The notes: generated by a model not told the origin, from the letters alone. Shown: positions 38,924-48,458, numbered from the stretch's first letter. The stretch: DNA of 64,000 nt from Synechococcus lacustris (GCA_903943975.1 CAJAQB010000009.1:1-64000), one strand, 5' to 3'. Translations and numbers: made by a program.

Positions 38924-39367
38924 GCCTATATCTTCGGCCCAGAGGTCAGGTTTTTCGCTGAGCATCTTTTGCATCAGGGCCTCACAGGCCGGGTCATTGA
39001 GGCAATCCACCTCAATCCCGGCATCTAGCAACCACTGTTCAGCCCCCTGAAAGCTGCGGCGCTCACCAATCAGCACCCGCTTGAAGCCCAGCAATACCGC
39101 CGTGCCCGCACACATCGGGCAGGGGGAAAGGGTGGTGACCAAGGTGAGTTCAGGCCAATCGCGGCGGCGACCGGCATTGCGAATGCACTGGGTTTCCCCA
39201 TGGGAGGTGGGATCACCGTTCTGCACCCGCAGGTTGTGACCCCGGGCCAACACCTCCCCGGTTTCCGTGGCGATCACTGCCCCAATCGGGATCCCCCCCT
39301 CGGCCCAACCCTGCTCCGCCTCAGCCCGGGCTTCGGCCATCAACTGCTTCCGCACGGATCGATCCAT
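38918..39367 (-). CDS. Nucleobase deaminase, cytosine-deaminase (Fcy1)-like
   Basis: 149 residues of the CDA zinc-hydrolase fold. The zinc and catalytic residues are in SHGETQ (His and Glu) and SPCPMCAG (two Cys). Beyond the fold, the whole chain parallels yeast cytosine deaminase: G-G-I-P-I-G-A-V-I, RGHNLR, TTLSPC, and a C-terminal DLWAEDIGL close to the yeast ending. Cytosine salvage is therefore more likely than tRNA adenosine deamination (TadA). Activity on guanine or other bases cannot be excluded. Confidence 0.85.
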   Translation of the reverse strand: MDRSVRKQLMAEARAEAEQGWAEGGIPIGAVIATETGEVLARGHNLRVQNGDPTSHGETQCIRNAGRRRDWPELTLVTTLSPCPMCAGTAVLLGFKRVLIGERRSFQGAEQWLLDAGIEVDCLNDPACEALMQKMLSEKPDLWAEDIGL

Positions 39368-39387
39368 GGGCTTCGGTCAGTGGAGCC

Positions 39388-39837
39388 TCACTCTGCCTGG
39401 CGAAATCGCTTGGGGGCGAGCGAACGGCGGAACAACATCAGTTCCTCCAGGCTTACCAGGCCATCCCCATTGCGATCAAAGCGGCCAAAGTGATCACGGA
39501 TGCCTGGCAGGAGCGAGGTCTCTTCCAGGCTCAGCAGGCCATCACCGTTGCGATCAGCGGCCCGGAAAACCTGCAGCAGCCGCTCCCCCAGGAAAGGCTC
39601 GCCGATCGGGGCCACCTCCCGCAGTTCCACCTGGCCGTCGCCATCGCGGTCGAGGCTGCGCAGGCGCGGGTATCCCTGCATATCGGCGGGTTGCAACTTG
39701 CCATCGCCATCGCGATCCAAACGATGGAATAGCTCCAACATGCGGCGCCGGTGTTCCTGCATGGCCGCTGGATCTTGGGCGGCGGCTGGTAGGGCCAGGG
39801 CCAACACAAGCAGCAGCAGGGCAAGGGGGCGACTCAT
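39388..39837 (-). CDS. Exported EF-hand calcium-binding protein
   Basis: 149 residues with a clear Sec signal peptide (MSRPLALLLLVLALALPAAA, cut near AAAQ-D). Four EF-hand-like loops follow: DRDGDGKLQPAD, DRDGDGQVELRE, DRNGDGLLSLEE and DRNGDGLVSLEE, each with the D-x-D/N-x-D-G pattern. It should bind calcium in the periplasm. Partner unknown; the neighbouring two-component system makes envelope sensing a tempting but unproven link. Confidence 0.88.
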   Translation of the reverse strand: MSRPLALLLLVLALALPAAAQDPAAMQEHRRRMLELFHRLDRDGDGKLQPADMQGYPRLRSLDRDGDGQVELREVAPIGEPFLGERLLQVFRAADRNGDGLLSLEETSLLPGIRDHFGRFDRNGDGLVSLEELMLFRRSLAPKRFRQAE

Positions 39838-39986
39838 CGCCCAACCCTATGGAAGCCCCCCTGCGAAAACGCCAAGCAGGGGCCAACACCGGCTTAAAAG
39901 CTGTGACGGAATCCGACTGATCCCTGGGCTGGTTTCCCCTTGCCGGCGCCCATACAGTCCACCCATCCTCTGAAGCAAGCCCGGCC

Positions 39987-40712
39987 ATGGCCAAGGCGCA
40001 GACCATCTGGGTGGTGGATGACGATCCGGAACTGCGACAGCTGCTGAGCAGCTACCTGAATGAACAGGGCTATGAGGTGCGCACCCTCAATGACGGCAAG
40101 CAGCTCACCGCCCGCCTCGAGTTCCAGCGGCCCGACCTGGTGGTGCTCGACCTGATGATGCCCGGCGACGACGGGCTCACGATCCTGCGGCGGCTGCGGG
40201 ATAGCGGCGATGACCTGCCGGTGGTGATGCTCACCGCCCGGGGGGAGGCGGTGGATCGCATCATTGGCCTCGAGCAGGGGGCCGACGATTACCTAGCCAA
40301 ACCCTTCATGCCCAGGGAACTAACGGCCCGGATCGAAGCGGTACTGAGGCGCCGGGGCACCATGCCAGCGGGCACCCCCCTGGCCGATGGCGAACTGATC
40401 AACTTCGGCAACAACAGCCTCGACCTCTCCGCCCGCACCCTGGAACGGGATGGGCAAACGGTGGTTATCACCAGCGGTGAATTCGGCCTGCTGGCCGCCT
40501 TCGTGCAAAACCCGCACCGGCCCCTCTCGCGGGAGCGGTTGATTGAACTGGCGCGGGGACCCAGCAGTGAGACCGATAGCCGCAGCATGGACGTGCAGGT
40601 GTCGCGGGTGCGCAAACTGATCGAGCCGGATCCCACCCGGCCCCGCTACCTGCAAACGGTGTGGGGCTATGGCTATGTGTTTGTACCGGATGGCACCCCC
40701 CGCAGTAAATAG
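39987..40712 (+). CDS. OmpR-like response regulator
   Basis: 241 residues. The receiver domain has VVDDDPELRQLL, the phospho-Asp in VVLDLMMPGDDG and the Lys in YLAKPFMPRE. The winged-helix output domain contains TSGEFGLLAAFV, R-P-L-S-R-E-R-L-I-E-L-A-R-G, SMDVQVSRVRKLIEPDP and the closing LQTVWGYGYVFVPDG. These last segments are closer to proteobacterial OmpR than to RpaA or RpaB. It sits 3 bp before its kinase. Confidence 0.92.
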   Translation: MAKAQTIWVVDDDPELRQLLSSYLNEQGYEVRTLNDGKQLTARLEFQRPDLVVLDLMMPGDDGLTILRRLRDSGDDLPVVMLTARGEAVDRIIGLEQGADDYLAKPFMPRELTARIEAVLRRRGTMPAGTPLADGELINFGNNSLDLSARTLERDGQTVVITSGEFGLLAAFVQNPHRPLSRERLIELARGPSSETDSRSMDVQVSRVRKLIEPDPTRPRYLQTVWGYGYVFVPDGTPRSK

Positions 40713-40715
40713 CCG

Positions 40716-41975
40716 ATGAGCCTCCCCTCCGGGGCCCTGCTCTTGCGGCTGGCCCTGTTTCTGCTGTTGAGCTGGGGGGCAAGCCTCGGGGTGTTGCAGT
40801 TGCTGCTGGGCCAACGGCTGGACAGGGCCCAGATGGAACAGATGGGCCGGGATCTGGCCAGTGGCATCCGCCTCAGTGAAGTGGCCTTGGAGCGGTTCCC
40901 CCCCTCGGTGGTGGCCCAGCTCAGCGGCCTGCGGCTGAGCACCGAGGCACCAGCGCCAGGCTTCGGCGAAAACTTCCCCCAGGAACGGGCCCAGGAACTG
41001 CGCTTGGAACTATGCAAACGGCTACACCACTGCCCGGAAGTGGTGCCCACAGAAATCCCTGGCAATGGGGTTTGGGTGGAACTGCTGAGTCCCCTAGAAA
41101 AGGTTTGGCTATTTGCCCCCCTTCCCAGCGACAACTGGTGGCCACCGGATCCGCAGCTGGCCTCCCTCTCCCTGCTGAGCGGCAGCGTGGTGGCCGGCGG
41201 ACTCTTCCTGCTGCTGGAGGTGCAAAGGCCGCTGCAACGGCTGGAGCGGGCCCTGGGGCGGGTGGGCTTGGAGGAACGGCCGGCGCCCCTGCCCAAGGAG
41301 GGGGCCGTGGAGGTGCAAAGGCTGAGCCAACACTTCAATTCGATGCTTACCCGCCTCGAACGCAGTGAAGCGGAACGGGCGACGATGCTGGCCGGCATCG
41401 CCCATGACCTTAAAAGTCCAATCACGCGGCTGCGGCTGCGGCTGGCGATGGAATCGGGCAGCCCCCAGGCCCAGGCTGATCTGGATGCCCTGGAACGGAT
41501 CACCGGCCAATTTCTGTTATTTGCCGGCGGCGGCCAGGCGGAAGAACTGGTGCGACTGCCTTTGCAAGATCTGATCGGTGAACTGGCGGCCCGCTACGAC
41601 GGCCAACCGCTCGAACTCGAACTGGAAGCGATTGAAGCGCTGGTGCAACCGGTGGCCCTAGGCCGGGCGATTAGCAACCTGGTGGACAATGCCCTCTCCT
41701 ACGGTGAACCGCCGGTGCTGATCCAGCTGCAGCGCCTACAGGGTCAGGTGAGCATTTGCATCCAAGACCAGGGGGCTGGCATCGCCAAGGAGCAAAGGGA
41801 GCAAGCGTTAATGCCCTTCCATCGCCTCGATGCCTCCCGGGGCGGCAGCGGCCACTGCGGCCTTGGTCTTGCCATCGCCAGCCGGGTGGCAGAAGCCCAT
41901 GGGGGACGGCTGGACCTTAAAGATTCCGCCCAGGGGGGCTTCAGCGTTTGCCTACTGCTGCCGGAAGCAAGTTGA
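40716..41975 (+). CDS. EnvZ-like sensor histidine kinase
   Basis: 419 residues. One N-terminal helix (about 8-30), a sensor stretch of about 120 residues, a second helix (about 145-167), a HAMP-like linker, the phospho-acceptor His in IAHDLKSPITRLRLRL, and an ATPase domain with the N box ISNLVDNALSYG, G1 DQGAGIA and G2 GHCGLGLAIA. It should phosphorylate the adjacent OmpR-like regulator. The stop overlaps the next gene's start (TGATG). Confidence 0.92.
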   Translation: MSLPSGALLLRLALFLLLSWGASLGVLQLLLGQRLDRAQMEQMGRDLASGIRLSEVALERFPPSVVAQLSGLRLSTEAPAPGFGENFPQERAQELRLELCKRLHHCPEVVPTEIPGNGVWVELLSPLEKVWLFAPLPSDNWWPPDPQLASLSLLSGSVVAGGLFLLLEVQRPLQRLERALGRVGLEERPAPLPKEGAVEVQRLSQHFNSMLTRLERSEAERATMLAGIAHDLKSPITRLRLRLAMESGSPQAQADLDALERITGQFLLFAGGGQAEELVRLPLQDLIGELAARYDGQPLELELEAIEALVQPVALGRAISNLVDNALSYGEPPVLIQLQRLQGQVSICIQDQGAGIAKEQREQALMPFHRLDASRGGSGHCGLGLAIASRVAEAHGGRLDLKDSAQGGFSVCLLLPEAS

Positions 41976-43435
41976 TGCTGCCCCTACTGCTGATCCTGCT
42001 GGCCGGGCTGCTGCTGCGGCTTGCGATTGCCGCCCTCTTACCACCGGGCTACGACGAGGCCTATTACCTCTTCTACGGACACCACCTCGCCCTCAGCTAT
42101 TTCGACCACCCCGCCGCCGTGGGGGTCTGGGCCTGGCTGGGGCTGCATCTGCCCTTCGGCAGCTTTGGCCTACGGCTGCCATCGGTAATCAGTTACACCC
42201 TGGCCTCGGCCCTGCTGGCCCTGGCCAGCCAACGGCAACTGGGCCGCGGCGCCGGCCTCTGGACAGCGGCCCTAACGGGCCTTTCGCCGCTGTTGCTGGC
42301 CTGTGGCGGGGTGCTGTTGCTGCCGGATGCGCCGCTGCTGTTGCTGCTCAGTGCCGTTATTTATGCGCTGGCAGTGGATGCCCCCTGGGGACTGCTGGGA
42401 CTGCTGCTGGGCGGGCTCACCCTCTGCAAATACCAGGCCCTGCCGCTGCTGGGCTGTTTGCTGATCTGGGCCCTCTGCCAGCCGGAGCGCCGCCGCCGCC
42501 TATTCAGTGCCGAAGGAGTTACAGCCCTGGCCGCCTGGGCCCTGGTCTCCAGTCCGCTCTGGATCTGGAATGCTCAGCACGGTTGGATTTCGATCCTCTT
42601 CCATGGGGCCCGCACCAGCGCCGCCAGTGGCTTCAACCCCAGCGGCCCGCCGCTGTTTTTGCTCACCCAAATGCTGGCGCTGTTCCCCAGCATCGGCGTT
42701 CTGTTGTTGCTGGGGGCCGGCCCCCATCGGCCCGATCGGGCCAGCCCCTTTCGGCTGCTGCTGCGCTGGCTAGCCCTGCCGCAAATGCTGTTGTTTCTGC
42801 TGCTGGCGGGGCGGATGCAGGTGCTGGTGAGCTGGTTGGTGCCGGTCTGGTGGCTGCTGCTGCCCTTGGCGGGCGAGCGGCTGGCGGCAGCCCAGGCCAG
42901 GGGAGCCCGCTGGCTGCCGGCCTGGAGCTGGTTCAGCATTGGCCTACCACCAATCCTTTGCTTGGTGGCCGCCAGCCATGTGCGCTTTGGATTTGCCAAC
43001 CCACTGTTGCCGGTCAGCATCGATTCCTCTCGGGAATTACTGCCCCCCGAAAAGCTAAGGGAGGCCCTTAAGGCCCAACCAAAACTCTGGAATGCCCTTG
43101 TCAAAACCCCATTGATCGTGGGCCGCCGTTACTACGAACCGGGCTTCCTAGCCCTGGCCCTGGGTTCAGATAGCAAAGCCGAATACACCACCTTCAGTAG
43201 CGATGCCAGGGGATTTTTATTTTGGCAACCAGCCGATGGCTTTGCTGGCCGTTCGGGGGTGCTTTTTAGTTTGCGCAATCCAGAGCAGAAGCAAGAAACC
43301 AAAGACTGGATGAAACGGCTGGGTCCCCTGGAACCCCTGGGCATAGTGCGGCTGGAACGGGGCGGCAGCGTGGCCCAGGAGCTGGAGTTTTTTGGTTTCG
43401 CCCCCCTAGCCCAACCCTGGGATCGCCGCTACTAG
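41975..43435 (+). CDS. GT39/ArnT-type membrane glycosyltransferase
   Basis: About 486 residues from the ATG that overlaps the kinase stop; the frame extends 9 codons upstream. About ten hydrophobic helices, with the acidic GYDEAYYLFYG motif in the first periplasmic loop and the YFDHPAAVG motif that follows it, as in PMT_2/ArnT-like transferases that move sugars from polyprenyl-phosphate carriers. A soluble C-terminal domain completes it. Acceptor unknown. Coupling to the sensor kinase suggests control by or with the envelope regulator. Confidence 0.87.
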   Translation: MLPLLLILLAGLLLRLAIAALLPPGYDEAYYLFYGHHLALSYFDHPAAVGVWAWLGLHLPFGSFGLRLPSVISYTLASALLALASQRQLGRGAGLWTAALTGLSPLLLACGGVLLLPDAPLLLLLSAVIYALAVDAPWGLLGLLLGGLTLCKYQALPLLGCLLIWALCQPERRRRLFSAEGVTALAAWALVSSPLWIWNAQHGWISILFHGARTSAASGFNPSGPPLFLLTQMLALFPSIGVLLLLGAGPHRPDRASPFRLLLRWLALPQMLLFLLLAGRMQVLVSWLVPVWWLLLPLAGERLAAAQARGARWLPAWSWFSIGLPPILCLVAASHVRFGFANPLLPVSIDSSRELLPPEKLREALKAQPKLWNALVKTPLIVGRRYYEPGFLALALGSDSKAEYTTFSSDARGFLFWQPADGFAGRSGVLFSLRNPEQKQETKDWMKRLGPLEPLGIVRLERGGSVAQELEFFGFAPLAQPWDRRY

Positions 43436-43866
43436 CCAGACAAAGAAAAGAGCAGCCCCCCGCCGCCCACCAATAACAGCCCTATCCAGCCCAAGATCGA
43501 GGGGCGTTCATCCAGGAACAGAAAGGCCAGCAGGGCCACCACCAGCAGGCTGAGCCGATCCACTGGCACCACCAAGGAGGCCTGGCCAGCCTTCAAGGCC
43601 CGGAAATAACAAATCCAGGAAAGTCCAGTGGCAATCCCAGAAAAACCGAGGAACCACCAGGTACGAACAGAAAGTTCAAAGGGGTTACTCCATTTCCCCG
43701 CCGCCACCAATAGCAAGGGCAGAAACAGGGCAACGATCCCCGTGCGCACCAGGGTGGCCAGATCCGGATCCACGTCTTCCAGGCCAGCCTTAGCCAGCAC
43801 TGCTGTGATGCCAGCAAACACCGCTGAGCCAAGGGCCCACACAAACCAGAGCGGTAGCGGACCCAT
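43432..43866 (-). CDS. EamA/DMT-family transporter, half-size
   Basis: About 144 residues from ATG at 43866 (MGPLPLWFVWALGSAVFAG), one EamA repeat of about four to five helices, ending WIGLLLVGGGGLLF. Half-size members act as dimers and move small metabolites or drugs. The frame continues upstream to 44064, but that part overlaps the divergent CAP gene and lacks membrane character. The 3' end overlaps the GT39 gene by 4 bp. Confidence 0.85.
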   Translation of the reverse strand: MGPLPLWFVWALGSAVFAGITAVLAKAGLEDVDPDLATLVRTGIVALFLPLLLVAAGKWSNPFELSVRTWWFLGFSGIATGLSWICYFRALKAGQASLVVPVDRLSLLVVALLAFLFLDERPSILGWIGLLLVGGGGLLFSLSG

Positions 43867-43948
43867 CTCAGCACTACGAACCCCCGCCATCCTGCCCTGT
43901 GACTGCCCAGTGGTGGCAGCATTGGAGCCATTCAGCCGCCGGCAGGCC

Positions 43949-44419
43949 ATGTCATTGCTAAACAAATCAATCCTGGTGTTGTTTTTGTTTGGAATTGCAG
44001 CCCATGGCCAAACCGGAAACATTGTGCTTGAAAAAATAAATTTAGCCAGGGCAGCAGAGGGCAAAGCAGCCTTGGCCCCTTTACCGCCAGCCCTGGAATC
44101 AATCAGCGCTAGTTACCTGGAAACATTAGGCAGTCAGCTTCTGCAACAGGGGGAATGTGATCACAACCGACAACTCTGGGGGCAACTGCAAAGCACTGCT
44201 TCTCCCTTGCCCTTTCATCCGATTGGAGAAGTAATTGCCTGCCCCGCCCAGAGAGGCTATTGGAGTGAACAAAGAGTGGTGGATACCTGGCTTAATTCAG
44301 CTATTCACCACGCAATACTCGTTGAAAGGCCAAACTCCTCCTACTTCAACTGCGGCCTATTTGCCAGCGGTCCCTCTGAAACGGCCATCTGCATAACCTG
44401 GTCTGGCCCAAAGCAATGA
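43949..44419 (+). CDS. Exported CAP/SCP-domain protein
   Basis: 156 residues. A signal peptide (MSLLNKSILVLFLFGIAAHG) precedes a compact CAP-like domain: NLARAAEGKAALAPLPP, GECDHNR, a GEV-I-ACP turn, VVDTWLNSAIHHAIL and a closing CGLFA...ICITWSGP. Three Cys could form a disulphide. CAP proteins are exported and bind small hydrophobic ligands or have unclear roles. It is the last host-like gene before the accessory region. Confidence 0.78.
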   Translation: MSLLNKSILVLFLFGIAAHGQTGNIVLEKINLARAAEGKAALAPLPPALESISASYLETLGSQLLQQGECDHNRQLWGQLQSTASPLPFHPIGEVIACPAQRGYWSEQRVVDTWLNSAIHHAILVERPNSSYFNCGLFASGPSETAICITWSGPKQ

Positions 44420-44443
44420 AACCAGGGACCACATGGCCACATC

Positions 44444-44660
44444 GGTGAGGACGCCTACCTAGGTGAGGCGGCACTAGAGGCTCACAGGCGATCGGATCAG
44501 CCCAGTATCACCCTAGATAAAGTAATCCACGATCTTGGACTGGAAGGTGGGGCTCTGGCGTTACCGCGTAGGTGACTATCGGATTATTTGCCAGATCAAT
44601 GACAATCAACTATTGGTTCTTGTTGTGCGGATCGCCCACCGCAGCCGAGCATATGATTGA
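44444..44660 (+). pseudogene. relB-relE toxin-antitoxin remnant
   Basis: One frame from 44444 reads the C-terminal part of a RelB-like antitoxin (GEDAYLGEAALEAHRRSDQ, then [14 protein letters not shown]). Shortly after, from 44551, another frame reads the C-terminal part of a RelE toxin ([33 protein letters not shown], stop at 44658). Both N-terminal parts are missing, so an internal deletion has joined the two ends; neither can be functional. Confidence 0.78.
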
Positions 44661-44704
44661 TCAAACTTATTCACAGGGCTTGATTAAGCATTAGGGCTGT
44701 GTAG

Positions 44705-44860
44705 CGAGCAAAGTGGCTACAGGCCTTCCAAGATCTCAAGACACCTAGTCGCGTGGGTCGTGAGGAATATCTAGGTAACAACTTGCCCGCCGCTGCGCGG
44801 CCCATAAGCCCCACAACAGAAGCCATCATCCGCGCCCTTCCTTTAGAGCGCCTTACTTAA
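44705..44860 (+). pseudogene. Possible gene fragment without start
   Basis: 51 open codons with protein-like composition (AKWLQAFQDLKTPSR, then E-E-Y-L-G-N-N-L-P) end at TAA 44858, but no start codon is in frame after the preceding TAG. It may be a decayed gene end between the relBE remnant and the island boundary. Not recognised. Confidence 0.3.
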
Positions 44861-44869
44861 GCAACACCA

Positions 44870-44882
44870 AACGGAGGGGGCG
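44870..44882 (+). repeat. Left attachment site (attL) core
   Basis: AACGGAGGGGGCG, an exact copy of 56471-56483, which holds the end of tRNA-Ser. The bases around it differ, as expected at an integration boundary. Confidence 0.8.
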
Positions 44883-44943
44883 TCCTTAATAACAGGACTC
44901 AAACAGACTGCGCTGGAACAACTTTTGGTTTAAGACTGCTGAT

Positions 44944-44967
44944 ACACCAACATTTGCACCAACATTT
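44944..44967 (+). promoter_or_regulatory. Candidate integrase arm-type sites, left end
   Basis: ACACCAACATTT followed by GCACCAACATTT, two direct copies of a motif repeated at the other island end (56317-56358). Such paired short repeats near both att cores are typical integrase arm-binding sites. Confidence 0.65.
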
Positions 44968-45087
44968 CTAGGGGTTTACTATGGACTTAGGCGGACTGAA
45001 ATCGAATGATTTTGCTTCCATCTACTTCAGAATGCCTCACACCGCTTCAGAGCACCACCCCATCACCTCCTCCCGCCGAGCAACCCA

Positions 45088-45300
45088 CTAACGGCACCGC
45101 TTGGTTAGGTGCTCGCCCTGGGGAATCAAACCCTGATGGATCGGACAGGTCAGCAGGGTGACGCAGTGTCTGCCGACCTCATAGCGGAAGTGCTGGCAAG
45201 TCATACAGACCCTTGAGGAGCGGGCGGGTCTCAGGACATCAATATCCAGGTAGTCCCACTGCTCACAGGTGCCAGGGTCAGCAGGGCGAGCAGTGGGCAT
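45088..45300 (-). CDS. Small Cys-rich protein (possible zinc ribbon)
   Basis: 70 residues. Cys occur at C12, C32, C35, C46, C52 and C69, including a CMTCQHF pair and HCVTLLTCPIHQG, which could bind zinc or form a redox site. The hydrophilic ends, especially HLTKRC at the C-terminus, are well ordered codons rather than noise. I have no function for it. It lies inside the island left end on the opposite strand to the R-M operon, with about 150 bp between their starts. Confidence 0.7.
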   Translation of the reverse strand: MPTARPADPGTCEQWDYLDIDVLRPARSSRVCMTCQHFRYEVGRHCVTLLTCPIHQGLIPQGEHLTKRCR

Positions 45301-45445
45301 CGGTCACTAGCGGGTACACCAGTACTACTCAGGTTCTGGTGGTGAGTCAATACTGCTGTACCTGACTGCTCTGTCCTGCCTTTAATGCAGATTCTGCAAA
45401 ACGGGCAGAACCCAGTCCTGTAGGCAGACTGGGAGAACGCCCAAG
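45301..45445 (+). promoter_or_regulatory. Promoter region of the R-M operon with a small inverted repeat
   Basis: The 145-bp gap before hsdM must hold its promoter. TTCTGC (45392-45397) and GCAGAA (45405-45410) form a 6-bp inverted repeat spaced by seven bases about 36 bp before the start, a possible operator. No clear -35/-10 pair. Confidence 0.4.
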
Positions 45446-47167
45446 GTGCCCATGAGCGACTCAGCGACCTTCACCACCGCCTCCGAGATCGATGAGGAAG
45501 ACCTGGGCGAGGAGGATCTGGGTGGTCTGGATGACCTGCTGGCATCGCTGAGGTCAGACGAGGAACCAGCGCCAAAGCGAGGTCGAGGCAGGGCGAAGAA
45601 GGAAGCACCCGCCAAGGATTTCAAGGCAGTGCTCTGGGCGAGTGCTGACAAACTTCGTGCCCAGATGGATGCGGCGGAATATAAGCATCTGGTTCTGGGT
45701 CTGATCTTCCTCAAATACATCTCAGACACCTTTGCTAAGCACCGACCAAAGGTGCTTCTTATGGTCAGTGACCCTGACTCCATTAACTATGTTGGTGATG
45801 ATCCTGCTGACCAAGAATCAGCACTGGAAGAGCGTGACTACTACACCCAGGAGAACGTGTTCTGGGTTCCTACTGATGCCCGCTGGGAATCGCTACGGGC
45901 ACGGGCAAAGCAACCTGATATTGGTCAACTGATCGACAAGGCACTGGTTGCCATCGAGAACGAGAACCCAACTCTTCGAGGCAAGTTGGATAAGCGGTTT
46001 GGTGCTGCCCAACTGGAACCAGGGCGTCTGGGTGAACTGGTGGATCTGATCTCCAAGATCGGTTTCGGCGACGACCACCGATCAGGTGATGTGCTGGGTG
46101 AGGTCTATGAATACTTCCTCGGTCAGTTCGCCAGCGCAGAAGGCAAGAAGGGCGGTCAGTTCTATACGCCTGCCCACGTCGTCAAAACGCTGGTTGCTGT
46201 GCTGGCACCACACAAGGGTCGGATCTATGACCCCTGCTGTGGTTCAGGGGGAATGTTCGTTCAGAGCGAGAAGTTCATCCAGGCACACGGGGGCAAACGT
46301 GATGACGCTTCTATCTATGGGCAGGAGAGCAACCCGACTACCTGGCGGTTGGCGGCGATGAACCTGGCGATCCGTGGGTTTGCTGCGGATCTTGGTCAAG
46401 AACCTGCTGACACCTTTGCGAGGGACCAGTTCCCCGATCAGAAGTTTGATTACATCCTCGCCAACCCACCATTTAACATTTCGGATTGGGGCGGTGAAAA
46501 ATATGAAAGTGATCCACGCTGGGTTTACGGGCGACCACCAGTAGGTAATGCCAACTATGCGTGGTTACAACATATGCTCTGGAAACTACGCCCTGGTGGT
46601 GAAGCAGGCGTAGTGCTGGCAAACGGATCAATGAGTTCCAACCAAAGCGGTGAGGGGCAGATCCGTGAAGCAATGGTGCGTGGTGATGTGGTTGAGGTGA
46701 TGGTCGCACTGCCTGGGCAACTCTTTTTAAATACTCAGATACCTGTTTGCTTGTGGTTCCTGACGAATGACAAGACCCAGCGTGGTCGTGATCGTCGTGG
46801 AGAAACGCTGTTTATTGATGCCCGCCAGATGGGCACAATGAAGACCAGAGTTGAGAGAGTATTAACTGATGAGGATATTGCCAAGATTGGAGATACTGTT
46901 CACGCTTGGCGTGGCAATGGTGAAGTATCTACTGCTTATGAAGATGTTGCTGGTTTCTGCTACAACGCCAAGTTAGAAGAGATCGAGAAGAATGGTTTTG
47001 TGCTCACACCTGGGCGTTATGTAGGAGCAGCAGATGTTGAAGATGATGGCGAAGTATTTGAAGATAAGATGAGGCGCCTCACTGGATTGCTCAAGCAGCA
47101 GCAGGAAGAGGGAGCGAAGTTGGATCAGCAGATTACTGAGAACCTGAGGAAGTTGGGATATGAATGA
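45446..47167 (+). CDS. hsdM: Type I restriction-modification methyltransferase subunit
   Basis: 573 residues. An acidic, Lys/Arg-rich N-terminal extension (1-50) precedes the HsdM N-terminal helical domain ([24 protein letters not shown]) and the N6-adenine methyltransferase domain with the AdoMet motif [10 protein letters not shown] (about 262) and catalytic [11 protein letters not shown] (about 340). Start GTG 45446 or ATG 45452. It overlaps hsdS1 by 8 bp. It modifies adenine in the HsdS-specified target and is required for both restriction and protection. Confidence 0.96.
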   Translation: MPMSDSATFTTASEIDEEDLGEEDLGGLDDLLASLRSDEEPAPKRGRGRAKKEAPAKDFKAVLWASADKLRAQMDAAEYKHLVLGLIFLKYISDTFAKHRPKVLLMVSDPDSINYVGDDPADQESALEERDYYTQENVFWVPTDARWESLRARAKQPDIGQLIDKALVAIENENPTLRGKLDKRFGAAQLEPGRLGELVDLISKIGFGDDHRSGDVLGEVYEYFLGQFASAEGKKGGQFYTPAHVVKTLVAVLAPHKGRIYDPCCGSGGMFVQSEKFIQAHGGKRDDASIYGQESNPTTWRLAAMNLAIRGFAADLGQEPADTFARDQFPDQKFDYILANPPFNISDWGGEKYESDPRWVYGRPPVGNANYAWLQHMLWKLRPGGEAGVVLANGSMSSNQSGEGQIREAMVRGDVVEVMVALPGQLFLNTQIPVCLWFLTNDKTQRGRDRRGETLFIDARQMGTMKTRVERVLTDEDIAKIGDTVHAWRGNGEVSTAYEDVAGFCYNAKLEEIEKNGFVLTPGRYVGAADVEDDGEVFEDKMRRLTGLLKQQQEEGAKLDQQITENLRKLGYE

Positions 47168-48458
47168 TGATTTTCTAATGAGACCGCTAGGTGAACTTGG
47201 CGTCTTGGATCGTGGAAGGTCAAGACATAGACCTAGGTATGCGCCTCATCTGTATGGCGGGGAATACCCCTTTATACAGACAGGTGACATTAAGTCGTCT
47301 GGGGGGAAGATAACTACTTTCACACAGACCTACAGCGAAGAAGGTCTTGCGCAAAGTCGCCTCTGGAATGCTGGAACGCTGTGTATAACCATTGCGGCGA
47401 ATATCGCAGAGACAGCGATTCTGACGTTCCCTTCTTGCTTCCCAGACAGTGTTGTTGGATTTATTGGCAACCCCGACCTTGTTGACACTCGCTATGTTGA
47501 ATATACATTTAGGTATTTGCGTTCACGGATCCAAGGAGATGCCAGCGGATCAGTTCAAGATAATATAAATCTTGAGTATCTGCGGAGTCATCGGATACCT
47601 GTTTATTCGCTAGCAACTCAGAAGGCAATCGCCCATATCCTTAGCACTCTTGACGACAAGATCGAACTGAACCGCAAAACTAATGAAACGTTGGAGGAAA
47701 TAGCAAAGGCACTATTTAAATCCTGGTTTGTGGATTTCGATCCAGTCAGAGCGAAAGCAGAAGGTCGCCCCACTGGATTACCAGCAGAAATAAGTGATCT
47801 ATTCCCAGATTCATTTGAGGATTCGGAACTGGGTCAGATTCCGAGTGGGTGGAAGACAGGTCGCTTAGAAGAGATTCTTGAAATAGATCCTCCACGACAA
47901 CTGAGAAGAGGTTCTGTTTCTCCGTACTTAGAGATGAAGGGAGTGCCTACAAGTGGTCACAGTGCTGTAGATGTTATTGGTCGTGAGTTCTCGTCTGGAA
48001 GCAAATTTAGGAATGGAGATACTCTGCTTGCTCGAATAACGCCGTGTCTGGAGAATGGTAAAACAGCATTTGTCGACTTCCTCAAGGATGGAGAAACAGG
48101 TTGGGGTTCCACTGAGTTCATTGTGATGTGTAGCAGGCGAGAAGAGATCAATTCCTTCGCCTACTATTTGGCAAGATCTGACGTATTTAGAAATAACGCC
48201 ATTCAGAATATGGTTGGTTCAAGTGGGAGGCAAAGGGTTCCTTCGGATGCTGTAAGCGGATTCACTTTGCCATTGCCACCTGAAGAGATCCTCGTGAAGT
48301 TTGGATTGCTGGCGACTTCTTTGATGCGCAGGATTAGTGCGAACGCCAATCAATCAGCAATCCTTTCAAAGATCCGTGATGCTCTCCTCCCAAAACTCAT
48401 TTCAGGCGAAATCCGAATCTCTGATGCCGAGAAGATGCTTGAGGAAGTTGGGATATGA
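47160..48458 (+). CDS. hsdS: Type I specificity subunit, first copy
   Basis: 432 residues with the two-target-recognition-domain plan: variable TRD1 (about 1-150), a conserved helical spacer ([17 protein letters not shown], then [18 protein letters not shown]), variable TRD2 (about 235-400) and a C-terminal conserved helix ([14 protein letters not shown]). It sets the bipartite recognition sequence. The spacer and C-terminal repeats are nearly identical in the next gene. Coupled to hsdM and to the second copy by overlapping starts. Confidence 0.95.
   Translation: MNDDFLMRPLGELGVLDRGRSRHRPRYAPHLYGGEYPFIQTGDIKSSGGKITTFTQTYSEEGLAQSRLWNAGTLCITIAANIAETAILTFPSCFPDSVVGFIGNPDLVDTRYVEYTFRYLRSRIQGDASGSVQDNINLEYLRSHRIPVYSLATQKAIAHILSTLDDKIELNRKTNETLEEIAKALFKSWFVDFDPVRAKAEGRPTGLPAEISDLFPDSFEDSELGQIPSGWKTGRLEEILEIDPPRQLRRGSVSPYLEMKGVPTSGHSAVDVIGREFSSGSKFRNGDTLLARITPCLENGKTAFVDFLKDGETGWGSTEFIVMCSRREEINSFAYYLARSDVFRNNAIQNMVGSSGRQRVPSDAVSGFTLPLPPEEILVKFGLLATSLMRRISANANQSAILSKIRDALLPKLISGEIRISDAEKMLEEVGI
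47621..47853 (+). repeat. hsdS central conserved repeat, copy 1
   Basis: About 230 bp, close to 87 percent identical by eye to 48951-49181. It encodes the helical spacer between the two TRDs and could serve as a recombination site between the tandem hsdS genes. Confidence 0.85.
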
